This document shows, piece by piece, positions 8,102 to 19,040 of a stretch of 64,000 bases of DNA. Position 1 is the stretch's first letter, and every line of letters starts with the position of its first letter. The notes beneath the pieces were generated by a model. It was not told the origin of the DNA. It ran no database searches and was given only the letters and a program-made list of their open reading frames with translations. The stretch is from Candidatus Thiosymbion sp. (GTDB lineage Bacteria; Pseudomonadota; Gammaproteobacteria; Chromatiales; Chromatiaceae). The stretch is taken from positions 101,345-165,344 of the forward strand of contig JAHDND010000048.1 in assembly GCA_018435665.1 (NCBI GenBank). Direction: 5' to 3'. A program made the position numbers and the translations under genes.

Positions 8102-8803
8102 TCAGGCGATCTGGACCACGATGTCATGCAGGACGCTGCCGGCATGTTCCAGTTTGTCGGCGGCATTGGATAGGTGACGATAGACCTCGCGGCGCTTCAG
8201 CACTTCCATCATATGGAGGAAGGCATCGGCCTGGACCCCGGGGGTGCCGGCCCGCAGGGCGGCCTCGATCTCCTTGTCGGGGCTGAAGAGGTCGGCGAGG
8301 GCGCTGCGATAGGCCTTTTCGGTATTGCGCTCACCCTTGCGCGTGGCGGCGGCATCCACCTCCGCGTCCATGGGGTTGGTGGAGAGCTTGCTGTAGCCGC
8401 TTTTCAGGCTGTAAGCCCCGTCGCGTACCAGTTGCGCCATGGCGATCATGTGCTGATCGGGCTTGATCTCCAGGGCCTCCATCTCCCGCACCGTGGTCTT
8501 GGCGTAGTTCAGGACCTCGTCGATGGCCATGATGGCGCGGAAGATGTCCTCGCGGTCCATGGGGGTGGCGAAGGCGCGGTTGAGGACCTCCATCTGCCGC
8601 GTCTTGAGCTCATCGCCTTCCTTTTCGATCGCCCGGACCTGGTCCGCCTTGGCCGTGTCGCCGGTTTTCATGAACTCAAGAAAGACATCCATGCCGCGGG
8701 CCGTAACGTCGCACTGCTCGACCATCATGCCGTAGAAATCCGGCATGACCGGGAAGATTCGGTTCGTCAGTTTGGTAACGATGGAATTGTTGCCACCACT
8801 CAT
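8102..8803 (-). CDS. DUF47 / PhoU-like phosphate transport partner protein, second copy
   Basis: A 233-residue helical cytoplasmic protein of the DUF47 (PhoU-like) family, the second in the window. It shares with 680-1378 the core TPMDREDIxRAI and the tail LHDIVVQIA. A GAGGATAA ribosome site precedes the ATG. It is the downstream gene of a PiT-DUF47 operon, 59 nt after the PiT stop, and is probably a regulatory partner of that permease. Expression is likely phosphate-controlled through the repeat array upstream of the PiT gene. Confidence 0.93.
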   Translation of the reverse strand: MSGGNNSIVTKLTNRIFPVMPDFYGMMVEQCDVTARGMDVFLEFMKTGDTAKADQVRAIEKEGDELKTRQMEVLNRAFATPMDREDIFRAIMAIDEVLNYAKTTVREMEALEIKPDQHMIAMAQLVRDGAYSLKSGYSKLSTNPMDAEVDAAATRKGERNTEKAYRSALADLFSPDKEIEAALRAGTPGVQADAFLHMMEVLKRREVYRHLSNAADKLEHAGSVLHDIVVQIA

Positions 8804-8862
8804 GGGGTTTATCCTCGCTTGATAAGGTCTTGATGCGTTATGTTTGGTAGGGGGTGGCCGGG

Positions 8863-9906
8863 TCAGAGCCCCGGGACCAGCAGATCGAGCACCAGGTAGG
8901 TCAGCACGGAGACCACGCCGGCGCCGGGAATGGTGATGATCCAGGTGGTGACGATCTCCTGGGCCTTGGCCCAGCGCACGGCCTTGGGCCGCTCGGCGGC
9001 GCCGATGCCCATGAGGGCGGAGCTGACGACGTGGGTGGTGGAGACCGGAGCGCCGATGGCGGAGGCGGTCATGATGACCGCGGCCGAGGTGAGCTGGCCA
9101 TCGAAGGCGTGGATGGGCCGGACCTTGAAGATACCGAAGCCGATGGTGCGGACGATGCGCCAGCCGCCGGAGAGGATGCCCAGGGTGATGGCGATGGCGC
9201 AGGACAGGATCACCCAGAAGGGCACCTTGAACTCGTCGATGAAACCGCCGGTGAGCAGGACCAGGGTGATGATGCCCATGCTCTTCTGGGCGTCGTTGGC
9301 CCCGTGGGAGAAGGCCAGGCCGGCGCAGGACAGAAACTGGATGCGTTTGAAAAACTTGTTCAGGGAAGGCTTGGCCCGGCAGGTCAGGCGGAAGACGAAG
9401 CGGTGGATGAGGTAGCCCGCCACGAAGCCCACCACCGGGGAGATGATCAGGGCCAGCAGGACCTTGGTGACCCCGGTGAACTTACCCTGGGTGAAGAGCT
9501 CGGTGAAGCCCCAGACCACATGGTCCACGCCCACGCCGACCATGACGGCGCCGGCAAGGCCGCCGACCAGGGCATGGGAAGAAGAGGAGGGAATGCCGAA
9601 CCACCAGGTAATCAGGTTCCAAAAGATGGCCCCGGAGAGTCCACAAAGGATGATCGTGACCGAGAAGATATCCTTGACCCCTTCCAGGTCGACGAACTTG
9701 CCGATGGTATTGGCCACCGCGGTGCCGCCCAGCAGGGGCCCGAGGAATTCGAAGGTGGCGACGATGACCACCGCCTGAACGGGCGTCAGGGCCCGGGAGG
9801 CGATAGGGGTGGCGATGATATTGGAGGCGTCGTGGAAGCCGTTGGTGTAATCGAAGATGAGGACCACCGCAACGGCAACGTAGACAAGGATGGAAAGTAA
9901 TTCCAT
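8863..9906 (-). CDS. PiT-family inorganic phosphate transporter
   Basis: A complete 347-residue PiT permease. Both inverted-topology signatures are present: GFHDASNIIAT near residue 24 in the N-terminal half and FSHGANDAQKSMGI in the C-terminal half. Roughly ten hydrophobic spans fit the short bacterial form of the family. It is the first gene of an operon with the DUF47 gene downstream and is paralogous to the transporter truncated at the window start. Four 11-bp direct repeats lie 45-88 nt upstream of its start and resemble tandem PhoB half-sites, which would make the operon phosphate-starvation inducible. Confidence 0.96.
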   Translation of the reverse strand: MELLSILVYVAVAVVLIFDYTNGFHDASNIIATPIASRALTPVQAVVIVATFEFLGPLLGGTAVANTIGKFVDLEGVKDIFSVTIILCGLSGAIFWNLITWWFGIPSSSSHALVGGLAGAVMVGVGVDHVVWGFTELFTQGKFTGVTKVLLALIISPVVGFVAGYLIHRFVFRLTCRAKPSLNKFFKRIQFLSCAGLAFSHGANDAQKSMGIITLVLLTGGFIDEFKVPFWVILSCAIAITLGILSGGWRIVRTIGFGIFKVRPIHAFDGQLTSAAVIMTASAIGAPVSTTHVVSSALMGIGAAERPKAVRWAKAQEIVTTWIITIPGAGVVSVLTYLVLDLLVPGL

Positions 9907-9950
9907 GGGTGGTGGTTCCCCCCGGGCTGTCGTTGTTGTCGGAGGGACAC

Positions 9951-9994
9951 AGTGTAGTAATTTTTTCGTAACAAGCTAGTAATTTTTTCGTCAT
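9951..9994 (-). promoter_or_regulatory. Four 11-bp direct repeats, candidate PhoB operator (Pho boxes)
   Basis: On the minus strand the site reads as four contiguous 11-mers: ATGACGAAAAA, ATTACTAGCTT, GTTACGAAAAA, ATTACTACACT. All have T at position 2, A at 4 and C at 5, and three of the four end in an A/T-only tetramer. This is the 7+4 layout of PhoB half-sites (E. coli consensus CTGTCAT plus four A/T), although the base at position 4 differs. The final TACACT could serve as a -10 element. Confidence 0.6.
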
Positions 9995-10260
9995 TCGCCG
10001 CAGATGCCGGCCAATTGCCTGGCGGTTTCCGCGCGATGGCTGTCCTGGCTGCCTATCGGCCATCCCGGGTTTCTCTGGGGAAGGGCCGGACAAGGGGGCA
10101 CGTGACCGATACTGGTCAGGGTCAGGCGGGACCATGACCCGCGCAGGCGATAAAAAAACAACAGCGGCGTAAAAGCCCAGGCCCATCCGGCGCGGGCCTG
10201 ATGGGCCTGGGTGAGGGGGGATGCCGCCCTGGCCGGACGGGATCGGGGAGGGCGGAACTT

Positions 10261-10290
10261 GGGGGAAGGGTTGGGGGTAAGGGCTTGGGG
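10261..10290 (+). other. G-quadruplex motif in a 488-bp non-coding gap
   Basis: The + strand carries five runs of three to five G separated by 2-3 nt (GGGGG-AA-GGG-TT-GGGGG-TAA-GGG-CTT-GGGG), which satisfies the usual quadruplex pattern. The surrounding gap (9907-10394) otherwise holds the Pho-type array at its right-hand start and degenerate short repeats containing ACCTAT or CTTATCGG at about 10329-10372. I see no gene in it. Confidence 0.55.
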
Positions 10291-10394
10291 TGGCAGGATC
10301 TGAGGGACGGAATCTGGAGGTAGCAGAACCTATGGGGAGCTGAACCTATCGGAAGTGGAGCTTATCGGAAGGGGAATCTGGGGGGAGGGCAGGA

Positions 10395-10646
10395 TCAGCC
10401 CTTTTCCCCCAGTTCCCGAAGGATCTTCTCGCCCTTCTGCCGCTTGGCCGTCACCACCTTCAGTTGCTTGGTGAGCTTGTTGCGCTGCTTGTCGGTCTGC
10501 TCCTCCCCCAGGCTCGCCTCCAGCTCCACCTGGCGGGCCTGAAGGCGGCCCACCGCCTCCTCCAGACAGACCTGTTTGTCCTTGCATTTTTGTTTGCGGA
10601 GATCAAAGAGGTCGGCTACCTGGTTAAGAAATTTCTTGACGGCCAT
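10395..10646 (-). CDS. Small coiled-coil protein of unknown function
   Basis: An 83-residue, highly charged protein that is probably all helical: Lys/Gln/Glu/Leu-rich with a heptad-like pattern from about residue 20 to 80, so a coiled coil is likely. There is no signal peptide or membrane span. GGGAGAA lies 8 nt before the ATG, supporting translation. It stands between the PiT operon and the Na/Pi cotransporter on the same strand, 74 nt after the latter's stop, and may be co-transcribed with it. I do not recognise the family. Confidence 0.65.
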   Translation of the reverse strand: MAVKKFLNQVADLFDLRKQKCKDKQVCLEEAVGRLQARQVELEASLGEEQTDKQRNKLTKQLKVVTAKRQKGEKILRELGEKG

Positions 10647-10720
10647 TGTCGGCTTCTCCCGGCGATGAATGAGGTATCAGCGGTACGCGGTGAACTCCGC
10701 CATTCATAAGCATAGCTGAC

Positions 10721-12517
10721 TCAAGCGGGGTTGCGCACCAGTTGGTCCAACTCCTCTTCATTAAGTTCGATGTCCTCGGCCGCCTGGCGCATGCCAAGAT
10801 CGTGGGGACCGAAGAGCCCCGCGCCGGCGGCAATGAGGTTTTTCGCGACGTCGTAGGAGTAGCTGCTGTCGTTCATCAGCGAGGTCGCCATGGGGGCGGT
10901 GATCCGGCCCTCGCGGATGAGGCGATCCAGGTCACCGTTGAGGGTGACATCGTTTTCCTCGATCTGCAGGCGCAGGCCGTCGAGGGCCACCAGGTCCGCC
11001 GCCTCGCCGGCATCGCGCAGGGTGGTGAGTTCCCGCAGGATCTCGCCCAACTGGGCGCGGATCTTGTTGTATTCCGCCTTGATGTTGGGGTTGTCCGAGA
11101 CGATGTAGGTGATCAAGTTCTTGCGCATGTGCTTGACATCCTTGATGGCCTCGACGATGTCCCGGGCGGCCTCGCGCAGGATGTAGATCCGTTCCATGTG
11201 CTCCTGGGGCAGATCGGCCTGGGTGCGGCTGGTGAACTCGACGATGGCGTTGTAGAGCACCTTGACCTTGCGGCCGTAGATCTCGTCGATATCGAATTCC
11301 ATAAGCTTTTCAGGCTGTTGAGTCAGTTCGAACAGATCCGCGTCGGAACGGATGTCGTGCCGGTGCAGGTTGAGTCCATGGGCGAGCACCTCGAAGGCAT
11401 TGTCGTAAAGGTGCAGTAACTCCTTGCGCACCGTCTCCACCAGGGTGTCGGGGAACTCCGTGACGGCCTCGTTGAGGTACAGGGGCGCCACCAGGTCCGC
11501 CTTGGGTTGGGGGAAGATGCGGTACAGGAGCTTCACCAGGGTACCCATCAGGGGCACCATGATGAGGATGCCCAGGGTGTTGAACAGGGTGTGGAAGACG
11601 GCCAGCTTCAGGGTCCAGTCATCCGCGGCAATGCCCAGGTGCGCGCTGGTCCAGTCAACCACGAGCAGGATCTGGTTCATGAGGGCGATGGCCACCACGC
11701 CGGTGGTGACGTTGAAGATCAGGTGGGCGGCGGCCAGGCGGCGGCCGTCGACGTTGGCGCTGATGGCGCCGAGGATGGCGGTGATGCAGGTGCCGACGTT
11801 GGCGCCGATGGCCAGGGCCAGGGCGTTTTCGTAGGTGATCTGGCCGGCGGCGAGGGCGGTGATGGTGATGACCAGGGTCGCATGGCTGGACTGCATGACC
11901 ACCGTGGCGAAGATGCCGATGCCGGTGTAGAGGAGCAGGCCGGCGAAGCCCGGCACCGCGAATTGGGACAGGTCGATGGTCTCCTTGAAGGTCTCGAAGC
12001 CCTCTTTCATATGATGGATGCCGAGGAAGAGGAAGCCGAGACCGGCGAGGATGTAGCCCAGCCCCTTGGCGGTCTTCGAGCCCTGGAAGGCGAGGATGAT
12101 GCCGAAGACCAGCATGGGCATGGCATAAGCGGCGATGTCGATCTTGAGACCGAAGCCGGCGATGAGCCAGGCGCCGGTGGTGGTGCCGAGGTTGGCGCCG
12201 AAGATGATGCCGATGCCGGCGGTCAGGCCGATGAGCCCGGCGCTGAGAAAGGAGATGGTGATGACCGACACCAGCGAACTGGACTGCATGATGCTGGTGG
12301 AGATGACGCCGAAGGTCATGCTCTTCCACAGCTTGTCCGTGGTACGCTTGAGAATCTTCTCCAACACCCCACCGGTGTAGGCCTTGAAGCCATCTTCAAG
12401 GAACAGCATGCCGAACAGGAAGATGGCAACGCCCGCGGCGATCTGTTTGAAGTCGGGGCTGATCCAGAAACCGTAGGCCAGGACGGCAAAAATGAGGGGA
12501 AGGACGATCTTTCTCAC
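10721..12517 (-). CDS. Na/Pi cotransporter family protein with C-terminal PhoU-like domain
   Basis: A 598-residue membrane protein of the PNaS (NptA-like) family, predicted to import phosphate with sodium. Two inverted repeat units each carry the substrate-site motif, as QSSS in IMQSSSLVSV and as the variant QSSH in VMQSSHATLV. Each is followed by the matching Gly-Ala-Asn segment (GANLGTTTG, GANVGTCIT). The last 220 residues or so are a soluble PhoU-like helical domain. It is divergent from a second family member at 12807-14717. An 11-bp repeat array lies about 163 nt upstream of its start. The second-repeat His is unusual compared with the neighbour, which has QSSA. Confidence 0.92.
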   Translation of the reverse strand: MRKIVLPLIFAVLAYGFWISPDFKQIAAGVAIFLFGMLFLEDGFKAYTGGVLEKILKRTTDKLWKSMTFGVISTSIMQSSSLVSVITISFLSAGLIGLTAGIGIIFGANLGTTTGAWLIAGFGLKIDIAAYAMPMLVFGIILAFQGSKTAKGLGYILAGLGFLFLGIHHMKEGFETFKETIDLSQFAVPGFAGLLLYTGIGIFATVVMQSSHATLVITITALAAGQITYENALALAIGANVGTCITAILGAISANVDGRRLAAAHLIFNVTTGVVAIALMNQILLVVDWTSAHLGIAADDWTLKLAVFHTLFNTLGILIMVPLMGTLVKLLYRIFPQPKADLVAPLYLNEAVTEFPDTLVETVRKELLHLYDNAFEVLAHGLNLHRHDIRSDADLFELTQQPEKLMEFDIDEIYGRKVKVLYNAIVEFTSRTQADLPQEHMERIYILREAARDIVEAIKDVKHMRKNLITYIVSDNPNIKAEYNKIRAQLGEILRELTTLRDAGEAADLVALDGLRLQIEENDVTLNGDLDRLIREGRITAPMATSLMNDSSYSYDVAKNLIAAGAGLFGPHDLGMRQAAEDIELNEEELDQLVRNPA

Positions 12518-12679
12518 GCTTGGCGGTGCTCCGGGAACGGGGGAAGAAGATGGGGCTTACGCCGGCCCCTGGGCCGCCAGTACCCAGGGGACGACGCGCG
12601 CGCTCCGACGGGGGGTGGAAGGTCGCCAGCGTCTGGCCAGCAAAGCGGGGAGGGTGACCAGTCGTTTGTCTTCCAGGGC

Positions 12680-12723
12680 TAGTTTGTAACAAAAGCGTCA
12701 TTTCAACGCAATATATTCGTCAA
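12680..12723 (-). promoter_or_regulatory. Four 11-bp direct repeats between divergent Na/Pi transporter genes, candidate PhoB operator
   Basis: On the minus strand: TTGACGAATAT, ATTGCGTTGAA, ATGACGCTTTT, GTTACAAACTA. As at 9951-9994, every unit has T at position 2 and C at position 5, three of four have A at position 4, and the period is exactly 11. Orientation points towards the 10721-12517 gene, but the array lies in the shared intergenic region and could also control the divergent gene. Confidence 0.55.
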
Positions 12724-12806
12724 GCTCCGCTATTTCCCCACATGATCAACCCCTTCCCCCCGGGGGCCCATGGCCACCCCGCGACGCCCCGCCGGCGAGG
12801 CCGCCG

Positions 12807-14717
12807 ATGCTAAGCAGCGCGACAGCGAGTGCCCATGGCCACGCCACCCCATCTCGCTGGCGAGGGTCCCTGGCGCCTGGCCCGGCGGCCGCTTCCCACC
12901 CAGGCCACCCCGTCAGGGTCCGCCGGCCGGTGTCGGTCCGGTCCAGGCCACCCGCGCGCTGGTCGCTGGCCCTGTTCCTGACGGTCGCCTCGGGGCTAGC
13001 CGGTGCCGAACCGGCCGCGGTCGTGCTGCCACCGGTGGCGACCATTGACTGGGAGGCCATGATCCTCGGCTTGATGGGGGGGCTGGCCCTGTTCCTGTTC
13101 GGCATGGAACAGATGTCGGACGCCCTCAAGGCCGTCGCCGGCGAGCGCATGAAAGACATCCTCGCCCGCCTGACCGCCAACCGTTGGCTGGGGGTGGCGA
13201 CCGGCGCCCTGGTCACGGCGGTGATCCAGTCCTCCTCGGTGACCACGGTCCTGGTGGTGGGCTTCATCACCGCCGGCTTCATGACCCTGACCCAGTCCAT
13301 CGGGGTCATCATGGGGGCCAATATCGGCTCCACCCTCACCGCCCAGATCATCGCCTTTCAGGTCAACGAACTGGCCCTGTTGCTGATCGCGGTGGGCTTC
13401 CTGCTGCTCTTCGTCACCCGACGGGAACCCTGGCACCATTACGGCTCCGCCACCCTGGGCATCGGGCTCGTCTTCTTCGGCATGAGCGTCATGAGCGAGG
13501 CCATGGCCCCCTTGCGTGGCTATGCCCCCTTCCTGGAATTGATGCGCGGCCTGGAACAACCGGCGGTCGGCATCCTGGTGGGCCTGGTCTTTACCGCCCT
13601 CATCCAGTCCTCCGCCGCCACCACCGGCATCGTCATCGTCCTGGCCGGCCAGGGGCTGATCAATCTGCCGGCGGGGATCGCCCTGGCCCTGGGGGCTAAC
13701 ATTGGGACCTGCGTCACCGCCCTGCTGGCCTGCATCGGCAAGCCCCGGGAGGCGGTGCGGGCCGCCCTGGTGCATCTCATCTTCAACGTGGCCGGGGTGC
13801 TGATCTGGTTCGAACTGATCGGACCCCTGGCCCACTTCGTGGCCTGGCTCTCCCCCGCCCATCCCGAACTGACCGGGGTCGAGCGTCTGGCCGCCGAGGC
13901 CCCGCGCCAGATCGCCAACGCCCACAGCCTGTTCAATATCGCCAACACCCTGCTCTTCATCGGCTTTACCGGGCAGTTCGCGCGCCTGGTGATCTGGCTG
14001 GTTCCGGAGCGTCCGGAGGAGGAGGAAGGGGTGGGGCGGGCCCGCTACCTGGACGAGGAATTGCTCGCGACGCCCGCCCTGGCCCTGGACCGGGTGCGGA
14101 TGGAAGTCATGCGCATGGGCGACCGGGTCCAGGAGATGCTGGCGCGCATCCTGCCCGCGATCATCGCCGGTAATCGCGAGAGCCTGGCGGAGGTCAAGGC
14201 CATGGACGATGCCGTGGACAGCCTGAACGCCCAGATCATCGACTACCTGGGCAAGATCAGCCGCCTGACCCTCACCGCGGCCCAGACCGCCGACCTCATC
14301 CGCCTCATGAGCGCGGTCAACGACCTGGAGAATATCGGCGATGTCATCGAGACCAATCTGGTGGTCCTGGGCAACGAGCGCATCGCTCAGGGACTCTCCA
14401 TCAGCCAGCCCACCCGGGAGGTGCTCAACGGGTTCCACCGGGCGGTGACCAAGTCGGTGGGGGGGGCGGTGCAGGCAGTCTCGCAGAAAAACCACCTGGC
14501 GGCCCAGACCGTCATGGACATGAAGCAGGAGATCAACCGCATCGCCGACTCCGCCGCCCTCCACCAGGCCCGGCGCCTGGTGGCCGCGGAACCCAAACGC
14601 ATCCCGGCCTACACCATCGAAATGGACATCATGGAAAAGCTCAAGCGCATCTACTACTTCGCCAAGCGCATGGCCAAGTCCGTCACCGGGGAGCCGGAGC
14701 CGCGGGAGGAGGGGTGA
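12807..14717 (+). CDS. Na/Pi cotransporter family protein with C-terminal PhoU-like domain
   Basis: A protein of up to 636 residues in the PNaS (NptA-like) family. The two family repeats carry QSSS (IQSSSVTTV) and QSSA (IQSSAATTG), with GANIGSTLTAQ and GANIGTCVTA after them. A soluble PhoU-like helical domain fills the last 200 residues or so. ATG 12807 has GGCGAGG 6 nt upstream but adds an Arg/Pro-rich leader. GTG 12930 would instead give a short basic segment and a hydrophobic stretch (SLALFLTVASGLAGA) resembling a signal or first membrane span, so the start is uncertain. It is divergent from the other Na/Pi gene. Confidence 0.9.
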   Translation: MLSSATASAHGHATPSRWRGSLAPGPAAASHPGHPVRVRRPVSVRSRPPARWSLALFLTVASGLAGAEPAAVVLPPVATIDWEAMILGLMGGLALFLFGMEQMSDALKAVAGERMKDILARLTANRWLGVATGALVTAVIQSSSVTTVLVVGFITAGFMTLTQSIGVIMGANIGSTLTAQIIAFQVNELALLLIAVGFLLLFVTRREPWHHYGSATLGIGLVFFGMSVMSEAMAPLRGYAPFLELMRGLEQPAVGILVGLVFTALIQSSAATTGIVIVLAGQGLINLPAGIALALGANIGTCVTALLACIGKPREAVRAALVHLIFNVAGVLIWFELIGPLAHFVAWLSPAHPELTGVERLAAEAPRQIANAHSLFNIANTLLFIGFTGQFARLVIWLVPERPEEEEGVGRARYLDEELLATPALALDRVRMEVMRMGDRVQEMLARILPAIIAGNRESLAEVKAMDDAVDSLNAQIIDYLGKISRLTLTAAQTADLIRLMSAVNDLENIGDVIETNLVVLGNERIAQGLSISQPTREVLNGFHRAVTKSVGGAVQAVSQKNHLAAQTVMDMKQEINRIADSAALHQARRLVAAEPKRIPAYTIEMDIMEKLKRIYYFAKRMAKSVTGEPEPREEG

Positions 14718-14718
14718 G

Positions 14719-14804
14719 GGGCCAGCCCGTGGGTACCTGGCCCTTGCAGGGTCTTCACCGCCAAGGACGCCAGGGCGAAGGGCCAGTTCGTGGGCGTCTG
14801 GCCC
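14719..14804. repeat. Two similar hairpins in tandem
   Basis: Two copies (14719-14743 and 14780-14804, period 61) of a 25-nt unit with perfect 7-bp arms, GGGCCAG...CTGGCCC, and a similar loop containing CGTGGG. They start 2 nt after the Na/Pi transporter stop. No T tract follows. They may form the 3' end structure of that transcript. Confidence 0.5.
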
Positions 14805-14897
14805 TGTGAGAGCCTGGCCCTTGCCCCTGCGGGGCGGGCTCGTTAGGCTTCCCCGCTTTAACAGTCTCCAGATCTGTCCTCGCGCGGAGCGACTGCC

Positions 14898-15386
14898 ATG
14901 ACCGACGCCCATCGCCGCTTCACCATCAGCCCGGAAAGCCTGCGGGAACGGAGCCGGAACATCGCCTATGGCTTCTTCCTGAGCCTGGGGCTGGTCCTGG
15001 CGGTCTACTGGGGCAACCTCCGCTTTCCGGAGAGTTTCAACCATGCCCTGCTGATTTCGGTGGTGCTCTTCACGCTCTTCGCCAACCTCATCAACTATGT
15101 CCGCCACCGCCGCTATCTGCGGCTGGCCCGGGACCATTGGCTGGAGGTCCTGCCCGACCGGGTCCGCTTCCAGGCCGCAGGCACCGTCACCGAACTGGAT
15201 CTGAACGAGGTGGCGGCCCTGAACGTCTATCGCCGCCGCGGTCGCCCCTATCTCATTCAAGTCAAGCGCAAGGACAACCGCGGCATCCGGCTGGAGGGCT
15301 ATGGTGATCTGGAAGGCTTGGCGACAGCCCTGAAGGCCCTGATTCCCGCCGCCCATGTCAACGATTCACAAAAAAACGACAGGTAA
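14898..15386 (+). CDS. Small membrane protein of unknown function
   Basis: A 162-residue protein with a short cytoplasmic N-terminus, two membrane spans at about residues 22-43 and 50-68, and a soluble C-terminal domain of about 90 residues. That domain has alternating beta-strand character (VLPDRVRFQAAGTVTELDLNEVAALNVYRRR), reminiscent of a PH-like or YcxB-like fold. This is inference only. It is followed after 5 nt by the porin gene, so the two may share a transcript. I do not recognise the family. Confidence 0.75.
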   Translation: MTDAHRRFTISPESLRERSRNIAYGFFLSLGLVLAVYWGNLRFPESFNHALLISVVLFTLFANLINYVRHRRYLRLARDHWLEVLPDRVRFQAAGTVTELDLNEVAALNVYRRRGRPYLIQVKRKDNRGIRLEGYGDLEGLATALKALIPAAHVNDSQKNDR

Positions 15387-15391
15387 TCCGA

Positions 15392-16135
15392 ATGTCTGAA
15401 AAAACCTTCCTGGCCGCCGGTCTGGCTGGTCTGCTCCTGCTTCCCCTGGCGGTCCTGGCCAACGACGAGGGCACGCCGCCACCCGAGTCGCCGCACAGCT
15501 TCAGCGCCAACATCGGCGCGGTGGGTAACTACGTCTGGCGCGGCCTCACCCAGACCGACAACGGGCCGGCCCTCCAGGGCGGCCTGGATTACAGTCATGC
15601 CAGTGGCCTCTATGCCGGCACCTGGGCCTCCAACGTCGATTTTGGCGAGGACAGCCCGAGCTTCGAGCTGGACCTCTATCTTGGCTACACCGGCGCGCTC
15701 ATGGAGGAGCTGGAATATGACCTCAACGTCATCTACTACGCCTATCCCGACGGGGAGGACAGCGATTTTGCCGAAGCCGCCGGAAATCTGACCTACAAGT
15801 GGTTCACCTTGGGCCTTGCCTATACCTTCTACGGCCAGAACGAGGACGGCCTCTACGACCAGGGCGACTGGTATTTTCAGGGTGACTTCGAATACGGCGA
15901 ATTACCCTACGACCTGATCCTGGGATTGCACCTCGGCTATAGCGATTTCAAGAACGGCCGCGTCGACGATCTCCCCAATGCCGATTATTGGGACTATGGC
16001 GCCAGCCTGGGCAGGGAGCTGGGCGAATTCGGCACCGTCAGCCTCAACTACGCCCAGAATAACGGTGACCCGGACTCCGACATGGGCTTCGACAATGACC
16101 CCATGTTCTGGCTCGGCTGGCTCAAGGAATTCTGA
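15392..16135 (+). CDS. TorF-family putative porin
   Basis: A 247-residue outer-membrane beta-barrel candidate. The N-terminal signal peptide (hydrophobic core [17 protein letters not shown], cleavage around residue 24) is followed by the opening [21 protein letters not shown], typical of the TIGR02001/TorF porin family. The rest alternates aromatic and polar residues and ends in Phe, as expected for an outer-membrane barrel. Its substrate is unknown. It converges on uvrA with a gap of only 3 nt. Confidence 0.85.
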   Translation: MSEKTFLAAGLAGLLLLPLAVLANDEGTPPPESPHSFSANIGAVGNYVWRGLTQTDNGPALQGGLDYSHASGLYAGTWASNVDFGEDSPSFELDLYLGYTGALMEELEYDLNVIYYAYPDGEDSDFAEAAGNLTYKWFTLGLAYTFYGQNEDGLYDQGDWYFQGDFEYGELPYDLILGLHLGYSDFKNGRVDDLPNADYWDYGASLGRELGEFGTVSLNYAQNNGDPDSDMGFDNDPMFWLGWLKEF

Positions 16136-16138
16136 CCG

Positions 16139-18964
<2,826 letters not shown>

Positions 18965-18988
18965 GAGCCTGAACCGGGTGGGGCGAAA

Positions 18989-19023
18989 CTGCTATTATGC
19001 TCAGCCATTCCCAGCCGAGGCAA
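18989..19023 (-). promoter_or_regulatory. Candidate uvrA promoter with LexA-like box
   Basis: CTG-N10-CAG at 18989-19004 has the LexA spacing but lacks the flanking T and A of the E. coli consensus CTGT...ACAG. On the minus strand it overlaps CATAAT, a good -10, with TTGCCT (19018-19023) 18 nt further upstream as -35. The position fits SOS repression of uvrA. TATTAT within the same site could serve the divergent MFS gene. Confidence 0.5.
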
Positions 19024-19040
19024 AGCCGAAGAAGCCCACG

